From Zerene cesonia (Eukaryota; Arthropoda; Insecta; Lepidoptera; Pieridae): 64,000 nt of DNA. The number at the start of each line of letters is the position of its first letter. Positions within the stretch are counted from its first letter, which is position 1. The notes under the pieces are model-generated. The model did not search any database, was not told the DNA's origin, and saw nothing but the letters and a program-made list of their open reading frames with translations. Positions 10,510 to 22,898 of the stretch are shown here, one piece after another. The position numbers and the translations under genes were made by a program. The stretch covers positions 8,783,475-8,847,474 of the forward strand of contig NC_052121.1 of NCBI RefSeq assembly GCF_012273895.1, read 5' to 3'.

Positions 10510-11262
10510 TCCCGTATTTACTTGTAAACATGTTCCATGGCCACACATTTCAAAATCATTTCCAGAACAGTTTCTTTCTTTTCGTGTACAGTGTATTCCA
10601 TACCAGCCAGACTTGCAAATACATTCATAAGAACCCGGCCTGTTAATACATGTCGCGCCGTTTTGACAACCCAAATCAGTGCCTTCATACATTTTACACT
10701 CGTTCACATCTTCGTCACAGTTTTCTCCTTTCCAATTTTTCGGACATAAACAATAATAACCACTGGCTAGGCTCAGACAGGTTCCTCCATTTTCACAAGG
10801 ATGCGATTGACATTCATCTGCTCTTTTTATACTATTCACAGTTGATTGCAACGTGCGTAGCCTATTACTGAGAGTATTTAATCTTCTGTTCAAATGCGTA
10901 AAATTTACGAGAACAGTATTTGGCATGGTTAAACTGAAGCTTTCTAAACGTTCCATTCTTCTCAATATCTCACTTATATCTTTATTGTTATTTCGATCGT
11001 TGTTGTAATCCGAAGACGGCTTGACAGACAATGGCGATATGACATTATTGTTGGTGATGTTTAAATCTAATAGATTGATGTTTCCAATGAATATATTAGA
11101 TCGAGGACCATTTGGTTTTATGTAAATGTTTTTATCGTAAGCTGATTCCAAAATGAGATCTCCGTTTGCAGTTTTAATTTTAGCTCTATCTTGAAACACT
11201 TCACCGTTTATGTGCACAAATTGTAATGTAAGTATCATAAAATAAATGACTAAATTAGTCAT
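10510..11262 (-). CDS. Cubn: Cubilin-like endocytic receptor, N-terminus with EGF domains (partial)
   Basis: A single open frame of 251 codons runs from ATG at 11262 to the gap. Residues 1-20 form a signal peptide (hydrophobic IYFMILTLQFV). Residues 25-80 contain 'NGDLILESAYDKNI' and 'NIFIGNINLLDLN', the pre-EGF segment seen in insect cubilins. Residues 95-147 are rich in hydrophobic/Leu heptads ('ILRRMERLESF', 'LNRRLNTLSNRLRTLQSTV'), matching the coiled coil through which cubilin trimerises. EGF1 is at about 149-182, a calcium-binding EGF2 (DVNEC) at 184-225, and EGF3 starts at 232 and is cut by the gap. Human cubilin has the same order: N-terminal coil, EGFs, then CUBs. This ATG is the natural start because the signal peptide follows at once and upstream sequence is non-coding. 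The gene is divergent from ALKBH4, with about 1.5 kb between starts. Confidence 0.88.
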
Positions 11263-12760
11263 TGTCCACTACCACAGCGATAGGCGTTTTAATTTGAACT
11301 AAATTTTGTAATGCAATAATACACGCTTCTCAAAAAGGGATCTATTAAGGGGCGTCGCAACGCCCAACGTGTAGTGATTAACATGGGCCATGTGGCTAAG
11401 ATAAAATTACATATTTTGTCGAAATATCATGTATTGAAAATTGATATAGTACAATTAACACAATATCATAGAGAAATTCACGAATCTTCGATTGAATCGC
11501 GAGTAAGTACATATTAGATGTATACTAAAAAAGATCTTAAAAGAAAACATCGCAGCTTTTGCAACAAGCATTACAATAACTTTACTACTAAGTAATTAGT
11601 GGTACAATTAACACTTCCTTAGATTTTAATTTTTGCGTTGATTGCTGTTACTATGTCTTCTTGTGATCGTGATGATTACAGGTTATTCCAGTCTAATAAG
11701 TATAATAAAAATTATAGCTACTAGTGGGAGGTAGCGCTTGCCAATTAATATTTCACATCTTCTTCATGGTGTGAATTGTGAACAAGCCACGAAATACGAA
11801 TTATTAAACCCGACGTGTTTTAAAATAATGCTTAGGTATCTATTACGTAAAGTGTCGGAATGAAAGAAGTCCACACCTTAGACAAGACACCTTAAATAAT
11901 AATATTTCTAGTATATATATATATATATTGTTTATTTATTTACTACGGAAGAGCATAACATATCTCACAAAATTCAACAGTTTTAGAATTACCCCATTAT
12001 CTGTTAAGGCTTTTCGTCAATTATTTTTCTGGCCAATTTGTATTAGAGGAATTGTGATTTATCTACACACATTTCATCTTCATTGCTTCCTTCCTTTTAT
12101 TTTCCTATATTTTTCTATTTTTTGGGTTTCAATTACACCTCCCCTTGCGATGCAGTTACTTGATACTCTACAAAGAGTAAAATTACGGATGGAATTGGGA
12201 TTACCCTTTAACAGTGTAAACCTTCAACTCTAGATACCTAAACGGGACAAATCAAAGCATATCGTGATATTTAAGATTAATGCGGAGAGTAAATTTAGTT
12301 GAACATCAACAAATGAGGAGGCAACTAAATATAGTAAACATTAAAAATTAATGGGGTGTGCGAAGGGAAGGAAATGAGGATTAAACTCAACAAATTGATG
12401 TACATTATTAACATCGGCTAAACCTAACTTGCGCAGAGTTGTCACTGTATATTTCTAAAATATTTAGCTTCGTCTGAGCTCTTCCGCAAAGAGTTCTGTA
12501 CATTCTCATTCCACACAATATCATATTCCTTAGACTTTCCCTATATATTACATACTATATGCTGATATCCAGGTTTTTGGTTTCCAAAGCGCATTTTTGA
12601 CACCTGTCAGCTGTAACATGCTTTTATGTCAATTGCCATGTTTCATGTTTTCCTTTAAGTTTGAATTTTCATTGACAGCTAGTCATATTGATCTGACTTC
12701 TGTGTCATGAACGGCTTAATGATTTTTTTAATTATTGAGTAAGGGTAATCAAAATACACA
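11263..12760. promoter_or_regulatory. Divergent intergenic region between cubilin and ALKBH4
   Basis: The first ~140 bases beside cubilin hold the blocks shared with 4318-4467, including a GGGCGT/ACGCCC inverted repeat near 11342-11359 and 'GGCCATGTGGCTAAGATAA' near 11384-11402. A (TA)n run lies near 11915-11930. 12141-12233 encodes 'LLDTLQRVKLRMELGLP', which faintly resembles the end of a LINE protein. No other feature is visible. Confidence 0.5.
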
Positions 12761-14742
12761 ATGAAGCCTCGACCCTGCGGATGCAAAGGTTGTCGAACCT
12801 GTTTAGTTTGTGAAACTAAGTACGGTGCTACTGAATTTAAGCCAACAATAACACTAGATAAAACAAGAGGTTATGTGTATTGCCCTTTTTGTTGTAAAGC
12901 TTGGTCTGGATGGGATATCGATTCGTATAAACAACATCCAAATCATAGAGGCGAATGTTTGACTTTTCCTGGAGTGTATATACAACTGGATTTTATATCG
13001 GAAGATGAAGAAAATGAACTAATGAAATGTATCGATGAAGTACCTTGGGATGTATCACAAAGTGGCCGGCGAAAGCAAAATTTTGGACCAAAAACGAATT
13101 TTAAAAAGAAAAGAATAGTGTCAGGTAATTTTGATGGCTTCCCGCAGTTCTCTAGGTATTTGCAAGACAGATTCGAAACAATCGAACTATTGAAAGGCTA
13201 CAAAGTGATAGAACAATGTTCTTTGGAATATAATCCTAGCACAGGTGCGTCAATAGATCCACACATAGATGATTGCTGGATCTGGGGTGAGAGGATTGTG
13301 ACTGTGAACTGTTTGTCTGACACTGCTTTAACCATGACTGCATATAATGGAGACATGAGTAAATATAACTTATTATCAGCTGAAGAATATCCACCACTAG
13401 TACAACCTAATGGTGATTTAGATTTAGAGTTCAAGAGCAATAAAAATGTGTTGGAGTCATGTGAACCAATTATCAATAGAGATGCTATTGTAAGGATACC
13501 TTTAATTCGGTATGTATTCACTACATAATGTTGTGCAATATTTAATCATCCAAATTCTTTGCTTTTACTAACTGTGTATGACATTGAAGATAAAATTAAA
13601 TACTATTTGGATATATTGGAGGCGTTTGCAACATTTCCTGATATATTAATTAGTATATAGCATAATAGGGTTCGACATTTCTTGCGCAGGATATTATTAA
13701 GGTAAATAAATAAATATATACATGCTTGTAGTTAAAGTTTATCATCATCAGCCTATATATATGTTCCCACTACAGGGACTCAAGCCTCCTATTTATACCA
13801 CCTTGGTGAAGTGTGGGATGGTAGATGTCACAAGTCAACTTTTGATTCTCGACATGCTGGTATCCTCACCATATTTTGCTTTACCGTTTCAAGCAGTGTT
13901 GATAGGGGTCATGTACAGAGAAATTGAAAAATCAATTTATTTCTTGCACTCTCAACAGTCATGAACCCACACTTTACGCTTTAAGTCAACACTCATAACC
14001 ATTGAGCCTTCACTGATCTCATACATGCATTATTTGCACATGTAGTTATTTGATTATCACTAATCCATATTACTTAAGGCCAATTAACAAAAGTTCTACA
14101 GTATACATTACATCCACTGTACAGTGTAGATGTGTTTTTTGATTTTGTTCACAATTAATAGCATAAATGAGATAAATAAGGCAGGTGCGCCACTAATTAA
14201 TTATTGATAAAACTCACAATATAAGCATAATCATGTATGTTATATGTTAGTTACCTGTATGTTGACAAAAGCGACACAATGACAAAAGAAAATAATACAT
14301 TGCTTTTCATAAATATACACCATCTTGTATTTTATCTTGCTGTATGAAATCGTAGGTAATTGTAGGCTTACCTAAGCCATTGTGATTTAGAAAGTGTCAG
14401 TTGCAGTGGAATTAAATATTGAGAAAAGCAGCAGATGTTTCCTTTCTAACCTCTTTTGTCTTTTATGTGCTGTCTGTGCTAATACAAACAAGCAATTTTT
14501 CTTACTATTAACTGGTTTTCAGGCGTTCTTTAACAGTGTTGTATGGAGAATCAAGATACCTTTGGGAACATTGTGTTTTAAGAGAAGATATTACATCCAG
14601 AAGAGTATGCATAGCTTATAGAGAGTTCACACCCCCATATATGCCCAATGGCTGCCATAATGTTATCGGAAATGAAATAAGAAATAAAGCCAAACAATTT
14701 TGGGACCACAGATCCAAATATAAGCACCAAATAACCGATTAA
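12761..14742 (+). CDS. ALKBH4: ALKBH4, alpha-ketoglutarate-dependent dioxygenase alkB homolog 4
   Basis: Two exons, 12761-13509 and 14523-14742, join in phase 2 ('ATTCG|GTATGT' donor, 'TTTTCAG|GCG' acceptor) to give 322 residues, slightly longer than the ~300 of human ALKBH4. The N-terminus carries the family's cysteine signature CGCKGCRTCLVC (6-17), followed here by CPFCC (41-45). 'SQSGRRKQNFGPKTNFKK' (99-116) is the nucleotide-recognition/2OG-region hallmark of this subfamily. The Fe(II) triad is H168-x-D170 in 'IDPHIDD' and H266 in 'YLWEHC'. R277 and R283 in 'SRRVCIAYRE' fit the 2-oxoglutarate-binding arginines. Known in mammals: demethylation of actin K84me1, and reported activity on DNA 6mA. 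The first exon is very long and the intron contains a SINE. An acidic insert (about 200-235) follows the HxD strand. The second exon is essential, because exon 1 alone would lack the third iron ligand. Confidence 0.93.
13742..14035. repeat. tRNA-derived SINE in the ALKBH4 intron
   Basis: It runs from 'CATCATCAGCCTATATATATG' through 'CAGGGACTCAAGCCTCC', 'GTGGGATGGTAGATGTCACA' and 'GACATGCTGGTATCCTCACC' to a tRNA-like reversed head with 'CATAACCATTGAGCC'. This layout is common among lepidopteran SINEs. Confidence 0.65.
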
Positions 14743-16112
14743 GACTATATTGAGCAATATTATTTATGTTTACACTAATTAATACAAGTTTATTCAAAAT
14801 AATCTGTTTTATTTATTTCTTTCATACAATATTATTATTTACCTATGTCTCACCCCTTGGATATGAATTGATGACCATGTTAGCCCCAGATGCAGATGGC
14901 TGACAGTTGCTGACGGCCACAGTCTTATAATCTAAGATGGGTAAATTGTGCAAGCAAGGGGTGATACACGAAGAAACGAGCGCAACCTACCTACGCAATG
15001 TTGTTAGCGGCTCCTGACTACAGTCGCCGCTCGTATGTAGATATAAAATTTTACTCAAAGAAAATATGCCATAATTCTCAAAAGAAACAAAGGCGTTCAA
15101 ACATTTTCGAAAATTCAAACAAAAAAAACTCTGGAATTGAACCAAATTAAATCTGTGTAACCGATTGCTTGATCTGAACTTGAACCTGATTGTACCATGG
15201 GAGAATCTGGGGCGCACTACTAATATTGTAGATACTAGTAGTACTTTTCTTTTTAAATAGTGAAATGAAAGAATAAAATACACTTCGTATTAGCACAGAT
15301 AACATAATACTATACGTATTAGGGAAGTATTTAAAAATATTTATTACATAATGATCGATACATTAGTTTTATCTTATATCTTTAAACGAGCAATTCTTGT
15401 ATATATATATATCTCGGAATCGGCTCCAACGATTTTCATGAAATTTAGTATACAGGGGTTTTCGGGGGCGATAAAGCGATCTAGCTAGGAATCTTTTTTA
15501 GAAAATGCCATATTCGTGTTTTATCGACTTAAACTTACTTTTTTAACAAATAGGAGGCGTTTGAGTAGTCCCAATTTATTATGACTCTTCCTGACATCTA
15601 TTGGCGAATAAAAATACTATAAATGCGAAAGTTTGTGAGGATGGATTCATATGTATGTGTGCGTCTGTTACTCTTTCACGCAAAAACTATTGAACCGATT
15701 GCTATGAAATTGCTTCGTAGATAGCTGGACAACTGAAATAACACATAGGCACTTTTTATACCGATATTCCTACGGGATACGGAGTTACGCGGTTTCAACC
15801 GCGGGTCACAGCTAGTTATATTCAAGCGCAAAATAGACGCTCAACGTCGAATTACGGAAACGTGTCCGTATTAACATTAAAACGCAACTTTGTATTATGG
15901 TTGCAACAATGATGAATTTATTATAGATCGAGCCTAATCTCACATTTAAATGTGCTTAATTTACATTATTTATAACAAAAAAATTATTATTTTAATTTTA
16001 TTGGATCAATAAATGCAATGATCCACATAAAATATTTAAAAAAATGGAAGCTACTCCCGTTGTGACTTTAATATTTATATGTGAAATGTGTTATTTTTTT
16101 ATTAGCTATGGT
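14743..16112. other. Spacer between ALKBH4 and tetraspanin T1, with repeats
   Basis: This holds both 3' UTRs (convergent genes). A dispersed repeat at 15395-15560 contains 'CGATTTTCATGAAATTTAG'. A reverse-oriented 'CGCGGTTTCAACCGCG' repeat lies at 15601-15816, with 'ACTCTTTCACGCAAAAACTA' inside. No other gene is seen. Confidence 0.6.
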
Positions 16113-19100
16113 CTATGCGGTGCTTGATTCAGCTTGAGCAATATAGACTGTATTATTATCACTAGCGTTGTCCTCCTCCATTTTTCGCGCCATTATCATC
16201 TGTTCTTTTATCGTCCACAGCATTAATGCTCTTTCGCTTTTCATTTTTCGGATGCAGCGAGCTAAGAGAAGCGCGAAAATAATGCCAAGGACCTGTAACG
16301 AATAAATAAATAAGAACATATAATTTTTAGTACCTAGATACAAAATTAACGCAAATAAAAAAAAATCAAAACAAATGAGTATGTACTTATTTAGTAACTT
16401 AGCTAAGATATAAAACAAAAACTTTTTAGCTACGCATTAAATAAATAGATTTGTACTAAACATAAACACAATTATACCTACAATATCTGTATAGAAATTG
16501 TAGGAGACAATGTAAACTTTTTATTTAATACAGTTGTATTTTTAGCCCACTTTGACAGCCTGTTTTTAATAAATTAAATTATCCTTAATTGGAGCGACAA
16601 TCCAAGATCTTCCATATAATTATACTGATGGACTATAACTTTTGAAACTCCATAATATTAAAAGCAACACAATTGCATATTGAGTTTTAACTCGTGACAT
16701 AAATTGGTTGCAATTTTTTTTATAATATGTTGATTTGAATGTTTATTGCAAATATCTACAACTGATAATCACACTGTAATATAAAAAAATAAATATTTGA
16801 TTTTTATGTTACACCTACTTTTTGGATGTTATCTATTTTTATTGATCTGTTTATTTTACGTGATATAAATTTTGTTCAGTTTTAATTTCCCATTTTTTAA
16901 ATCGAATGAGTATTTATTAACTAATTATCATCAATTTGAAACTGAATATTACTTTTGAACGAAAAAACGTTGAGATTACTTACGTACTCAGTCAAGTATG
17001 TTTACATACAAATTTTTCACTAACTACAAAATTTTCACTAGGTACAATTTCATTTAGAGAAAAGCGAAAACATAGAATTTTAATAAAACCACTAACTTCC
17101 GCTTAAGATGAATCATTCAAAACGCGTTTTAAATAAACTAACATCCTTTCTTACCTGAATGAAAGTAACCGATACTCCCAAAACCCCGATCACACTAGAA
17201 TTCTGTATGAGCATGTTGACCAACGCGGATCTACATCCTGTTCCTCTCATCCTGGTACAGTATACCTCACCAGTGGTGACGCAGCACGTCGCAGGCACCA
17301 CCACAGGGTCTGATTGGGCGTTGGCAATTATAACGGTGGAATCATCACTGGTAAAGTTCATACCAGCGTAGTCGAGGTATGAGATACTGCCACAACAATT
17401 GAGCTGAAATCAATGTGATTGACGTTTAGTAGGTAGATTATCCAAAATTAGGAGGTAGCCTAATTTTAAAAACCGTAGGATATAGCCAGGAATATGGTGG
17501 ATGCTGTAAAGTTTGCGCCATCAAAAACTTTTATGGTGATTTCTCTTTTTCGAGTCATTTTACGTGGAAAATTTACATAAGTACAACTAAAAAAGAATGC
17601 TATCTTCGTCGTAAAATAGACAGTTTTGGCGTACGAGCGCCAAAAAGTGTTACTTAATGCCCACTAATAAAACTCTCCTCTCACTTTATCTCAAGCTGGT
17701 GCAGAAAACTGTGCTATTCATATTAACACTATTTACAGCTCTTTTTCACCAATTGCCTATTAACACTTTGAAGATCAACCTATTTTGTAAGCAAATTACT
17801 GAACATACTATAAACACTAAGCATTCACTTGTTTTTTGTCTGAATAGCTTTAAAACTCGTAAATACTTAAATAATTTTATGAGAAAAAGTTAAACAATTT
17901 ACAACAAAAGAATATCGCGATTATTACCAATCTGTGACTAATGCAGAATGTTGCGTAAAATAAAACATAAATGCCTACCTTGCCTACTAATATTATAAAC
18001 TCTTATGCATTCACGCCTAGACTGCTAAACAAATTCTTATGCAATTTACTTAAGGTAATAATAGATAGATCTTGATAAAGGACATAGGCTGCGATCTACA
18101 TCAATGCCGAGGGTGGAAACGGAAAGAGTAAAAACACTCTGAATAACGTATTTTAAATATAAAAGGTATGTATTACTTACCGAAATTTGCAATATATCAA
18201 TTTCGGCTTTAATTTCGGGGTCACTGACGTAATCTTCGACGGGTACATTCACATAGTTCAATAATTTATCCGGGCTTAATGTGAATGACAATATCACTAG
18301 CACTAGTTTTAAAATCACCATCAAGAACAAGAAAAGCGCATACTGAAAACAAAATAAATATCACTCTTCCTATTCTTTCAAAATTTCTCATTTGTAAAGC
18401 ATGTCAATGCTTTAAAACTAAAAATTAAAAATAAATATCGCCAATGTACATTAAAATAGTAATAAGGAAAGGATTCTTGTTGGCATTTCTATGATATATT
18501 TTAAATAAATTTTACGGTTGAAAATGCGTTGTTGTGAAGAGTTTGCTTCATATTAGAAATTTAAAGGTATCGATTTAACTTTTAATGATAATATAAGAAA
18601 ATATTTACCTATTTTTGAATTGGAATTTCAAAAGAACAACATTAAAACTAAGGAGATGGCAATGTTACTATCATGGATACGAGTTTACTTACCAAATTAA
18701 CCATGCATGTGCTTTGCTTCAAGCTTCCAAAGAAACCGAACAGTGTGATGATAAAGAGCATCATCCCAAAGAGAACACACAACAACGAGGGAGTGAGGAA
18801 CCTGCCGCTCTTAGCCGCTTCATAGAAAAATGTGAAGTGATGATAATGAGAGTATACTGTAATACCCAATACTATCATCAAACCGGCAATTATCTGTAAA
18901 AATAAAGCCATCATTAATTCATATTGACAAGCAATGGTTGCTCAATACATTGCGACTACAACTTCAGTTTAAAGATTCAAAAATAGGCGAGCGAGTAAAT
19001 ATGAAATAGAGGTTTCCACTTTCCATTTATCTACACTTTCCATCCATCGCTTACTAACTGTTAAGACATGTACAATAACTGATGATGATGATGATTGTTC

Positions 19101-20838
19101 CAACCAGAAGTTCTAGATTTGATTCTATAACAAACGATTCTACGACAAACAATAGCGTCCCGAAAGCCTGCTAAATGGAGAAAAAATCGTCCAGTAAATT
19201 ATATGTGGAAGGCAGATTAAATGCCTCTGGCTCGTTCCACGATTTTTAAACCTTTTACTTCGTAATGATATTTCAAGGATCGCAATGTAACGAATTACAT
19301 AAGATTTATTTGTTATATATCCATATAATGGAGTATCTCTAAATTACTCTAGATATTGAAATCCCATGACGTAAAACTAAAAAAATGGTACCTAAGTAAA
19401 TAGCTAATTGGTTGATAGGTTAATGCTTATTATACAAATACGAAGGGAGTGTGGATATGAATTTATCTTCTATTTTCTTCTGTTTTTCTTTTCATTCGAT
19501 TTAAGTTCTTTCCTACGAGCTTATTGATTCATAAATTTAATATCCTCATTGATAAATTATAGTATTTGTCACATACAAATTTACTATTGATTTCAATTTT
19601 AATTAAAAACGTTGATGATTTAATTATACTCAACAAATGACAACAACCATTCTGGCGCCTGTGACTTCAATATCAGTTTTAATTATCTACTATGTTTAAT
19701 GTGAGACAAATATCCATAATTACGACGGATATTTAACTGCATTAGTCAATTGTTTGTATAAAACCTTTATCTATATTGTCATCTAGTATGAAATGAAGAT
19801 GAAAACTTCCATGGCATCAAAATGAAAGTGATAAGAGATTATAGCTAAAGAAGTCTTTATATGTCTTGCAGATCAAATCACTCGAGGTATTTTTTTTTTC
19901 TTTTCAGTCGGGAAAACTTGCTTTGAATCCCATGGCCCCTAGAGAAGGAGCCGTGGATTATGTTGGATTCCTACCGACTAGAACCCCACGGTGTTCCGTC
20001 GAGACGCTTTAGTGAAGGGGCCAAGGGTGCTGATGAGAATTCACGGCATCGACTATATTTTTGTTATTAACCCCTAATTTTGGTTTACGAAGTAAACATT
20101 TCTTTATGATAAAGACAAAAAAGTATTTGCCTTAATTATTTCAGAGGTTTTAAAAGGGGGTGACATGCCTACAACATTAAAGTCTTATTTTTCTCTTTGT
20201 TAATGCCTGCAATCAATAGAGGGAATCCGTCAATGTCCAGTAGGAGATCCAGGACACACACTAAAGACAATCCAACATCATTTGTTTGTTGCTTGTTTTC
20301 GGTCAAGATCTTTTATCGAACTTATATCTATTATCGACCGCTAATTATTATCGATGGTGTCCCCTATACAAAATACAATTAAATGTATCTTGATAAATGC
20401 TTAATGTAAAATATGAATCACACAAGAGACAAAAGTTGATACGAAGCATATACAAATAATAATGGTAATTAATAATTAGCTAATGTTAAATTAAATTTTT
20501 TAACCTTAGATCCTTTGTTTGATCCGTTTGTCCATACACAATATAGAAATGCAATTTCTAACCAGAAAATTAAGAAATAGAATATACAAATCGGATTAAT
20601 TTATCGTATATCTTTATGTCAATTATTTATATTTTTATGTATACAATTTTTTAATTACCTTATCATCAATTTGTATAAAACGAAGTCGCAATATCAGATT
20701 AATTTGCTATGAAAACCGACTACTTACAATGAACATAGTTGTAATTGTCAGCAGTAGAAAGCGTATAGATTTCATGTTATATTCCGATTCTGTTTTGTTG
20801 AACTTCATATTTTGTGCACCAGCCGTAGCCACAGTCAT
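16113..20838 (-). CDS. Tetraspanin T1
   Basis: Five coding exons, in coding order: 20728-20838, 18693-18893, 18181-18342, 17155-17403 and 16113-16292. All introns are phase 0 with GT/AG borders, giving 300 residues. TM1 is around 24-52 (IRFLLLTITTMF...), TM2 about 70-93 and TM3 about 105-125. The large extracellular loop has the tetraspanin CCG signature (LNCCGS), then ATCC and two further cysteines (VYC, GTGC), making six. TM4 precedes a long cytoplasmic tail, KSER-x-WTIKEQM. NFT and NSS are candidate N-glycosylation sites in the loop. Tetraspanins organise membrane microdomains and trafficking of partner proteins. The tail aligns along its whole length with that of T2, so the two are sister duplicates. 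The third exon is 162 bp instead of the 171 bp of T2-T5. I cannot assign an orthologue symbol. Confidence 0.87.
18362..18432 (+). repeat. Dispersed repeat, 'AAAGCATNTCAATGCT' family
   Basis: 'CTATTCTTTCAAAATTTCTC' followed by a near copy of AAAGCATTTCAATGCT recurs at 34066-34135 and at the left edge of the contig beginning 24475. It lies in a T1 intron. Confidence 0.55.
19897..20060. repeat. GC-richer repeat-like insert in T1 intron 1
   Basis: The stretch with 'AATCCCATGGCCCCTAGAGA' and 'CCCCACGGTGTTCCGTCGAG' differs in composition from the intron around it and has no open protein. It is probably an old transposon fragment of undetermined class. Confidence 0.35.
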
Positions 20839-22898
20839 TTTGAATAAGTACACTCCCTCTTCGCAGACTCTTGTATACTGATTATTTAATGGCTAAAACT
20901 GTACTGATAAGGTGATGAATTGATAAGATTTTCGGACAATAATAGATTTACGAATATTGTGAAAATTTCCAGAATAGAGCATTAGTATTCCATATCCTTA
21001 ATCGATGTATACAAAATAATTTTGGTTTTATTGTCTGTAGGTGTATTGTTTAAAAATATTGATCAATCATTAAAATTGCACAACTTCCTGTTACACAAGT
21101 CAACTGTAGTGTATAAGTCTTGATTATTTCTCAGCTTTTCAAAATTCCTTGTAGTTGCATTAACAAAATAATATTAACTATTTTATGAACTACTTTTGAA
21201 CCTTGAATATTCCAGTGTGCTCCTAAAAGCATGGTCCTTTGTCCACACATCCCTGTCCATGCATCCAGCAACCATTTAAGTTATTCGAACTAACATAGAA
21301 ACAAGTGCAGTGCTATCTAAGTTCTTTCGAAAAGCTTTCTAGTCTGACTGAAAATAAGAGCGAATAATTACGTAAATACCTAATTGCGTGTATTTTTAAT
21401 ACGTTGATGGACTATTTTGTTATTTAATATTTTCAATTTCGAATGGTTAATGGGTACTTAGTTTTCATAAAGGTCATAGAACTACCTAGCCATCACGTAG
21501 ATTACACGAAGATTATATGTGAGTGATAACTTTATATTCAAAACATACATCATTTAGAATATTTTATTTCAATAAACAAATAATGTGCTACATTTACATA
21601 TTTTTGCCTTTGTTTCAAAAATACCTGTTATGTACTCTGTGATATGGGATATTATCTATGTGATACGGCTTATCGTTCTTATCTATTATAATCCGTTGAA
21701 ATGTTATCAAACACAGGGTATTTTATAGATGGATGTACGATGACATATTTTTCATCCATTCGTCTTTCGATAATTTCAATACGCATGAATAATATCTACA
21801 TTTGATCCTAATTTTTATACTATTGCTTTTTACGTAGACAGACTGTATTCTAAGTACATAGAAACGATTCAGGTTTAAATAATCTTGGTATTATAACAGA
21901 TAATAGAATAATAGGTATTTGTTTTATTATAGAAAAAAAGTGTTAACATACTTAATATTTATATGATTATAAATAACATATTTTTAATTACCCATACAAA
22001 CTTGTTGTATGTTTGGTTTAGATACAAAAATATTTAATTTCGTTTAATTGTATTAGAAAGTAAAATGTTGCAAGATACAATCTTAAATCAACATACATAT
22101 TTTTAAATCTAACTAGAATTCGTTTAGAAATGTTTTTGAATCGTCATATTACAAAACAATAGTAATTTATCATCGGTTCGGAAAGCATTTTCTACAAAGA
22201 AGAACCGTCTTGCCGTATGTCTGTTCCTTGTTTGCATGTCCGTCTCCTATTCACGTGTGTAAGTTGGTGTAGTAACACTACAATCCTATATATACTCAGT
22301 AGTGTGCATTTTATGGGAGTTTATTAAATATATATTATGACGGGAGTCACGATACCAGTATTCTTAAAGTGATCTAGAAGTGCAAAGTGATATCGAACGT
22401 ATAGCTCCCTTTTGTCGTATATAGTTTGTTTTAATTTTATTGGATTCCCATAATAAATACCAATTTTTACTGCTTTGTTTGATCGTACCATAAAAAGAAG
22501 GAGAGAAATAAAACGAGAACAGTTTATAAAATTGATACGGCTTTATTCCTTAGATTAGATTTATAAAATACATTACATTATAAATTTATTTAATATATTA
22601 AAACAATCATAGAGCTTGTACTTTTGAATTTCAACTTCTTTGGGTTTATAGCTCAATTTATTATACTAGGTATGTATCTAACCGCGTTTAAGCTTAGATA
22701 AATTATTAAGAGGCCTTAATAGATATTTCATAAACCTATCTAAAACGTGATTTATTTCTGCAATTTCACCCCTATAGAAATGATAAATAAATCTTTTACG
22801 CAAATATAACATATTGAGGTTAGACTGCTGTGCTTCAACGTGTGCTGATTCCTATTGGAGGGAAACTTTTGGCGAAATTAAATCACAGATTAAAAAGT
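20839..22898. promoter_or_regulatory. T1 upstream region and T2 3' region
   Basis: This should hold the T1 promoter and 5' UTR directly above 20838 and the T2 3' UTR below 22898. For T2, TTTATT at about 22544 would be an AATAAA signal on the minus strand. A repeat with 'TTCGGAAAGCATTTTCTACA' and 'GAAGAACCG' lies at 22175-22330; the same motif ends the contig at 23474. Confidence 0.5.

Noticed and set aside
13722..13964. Short open frame in the ALKBH4 intron
   Set aside because: It lies wholly within a SINE with known repeat text; no coding signal.
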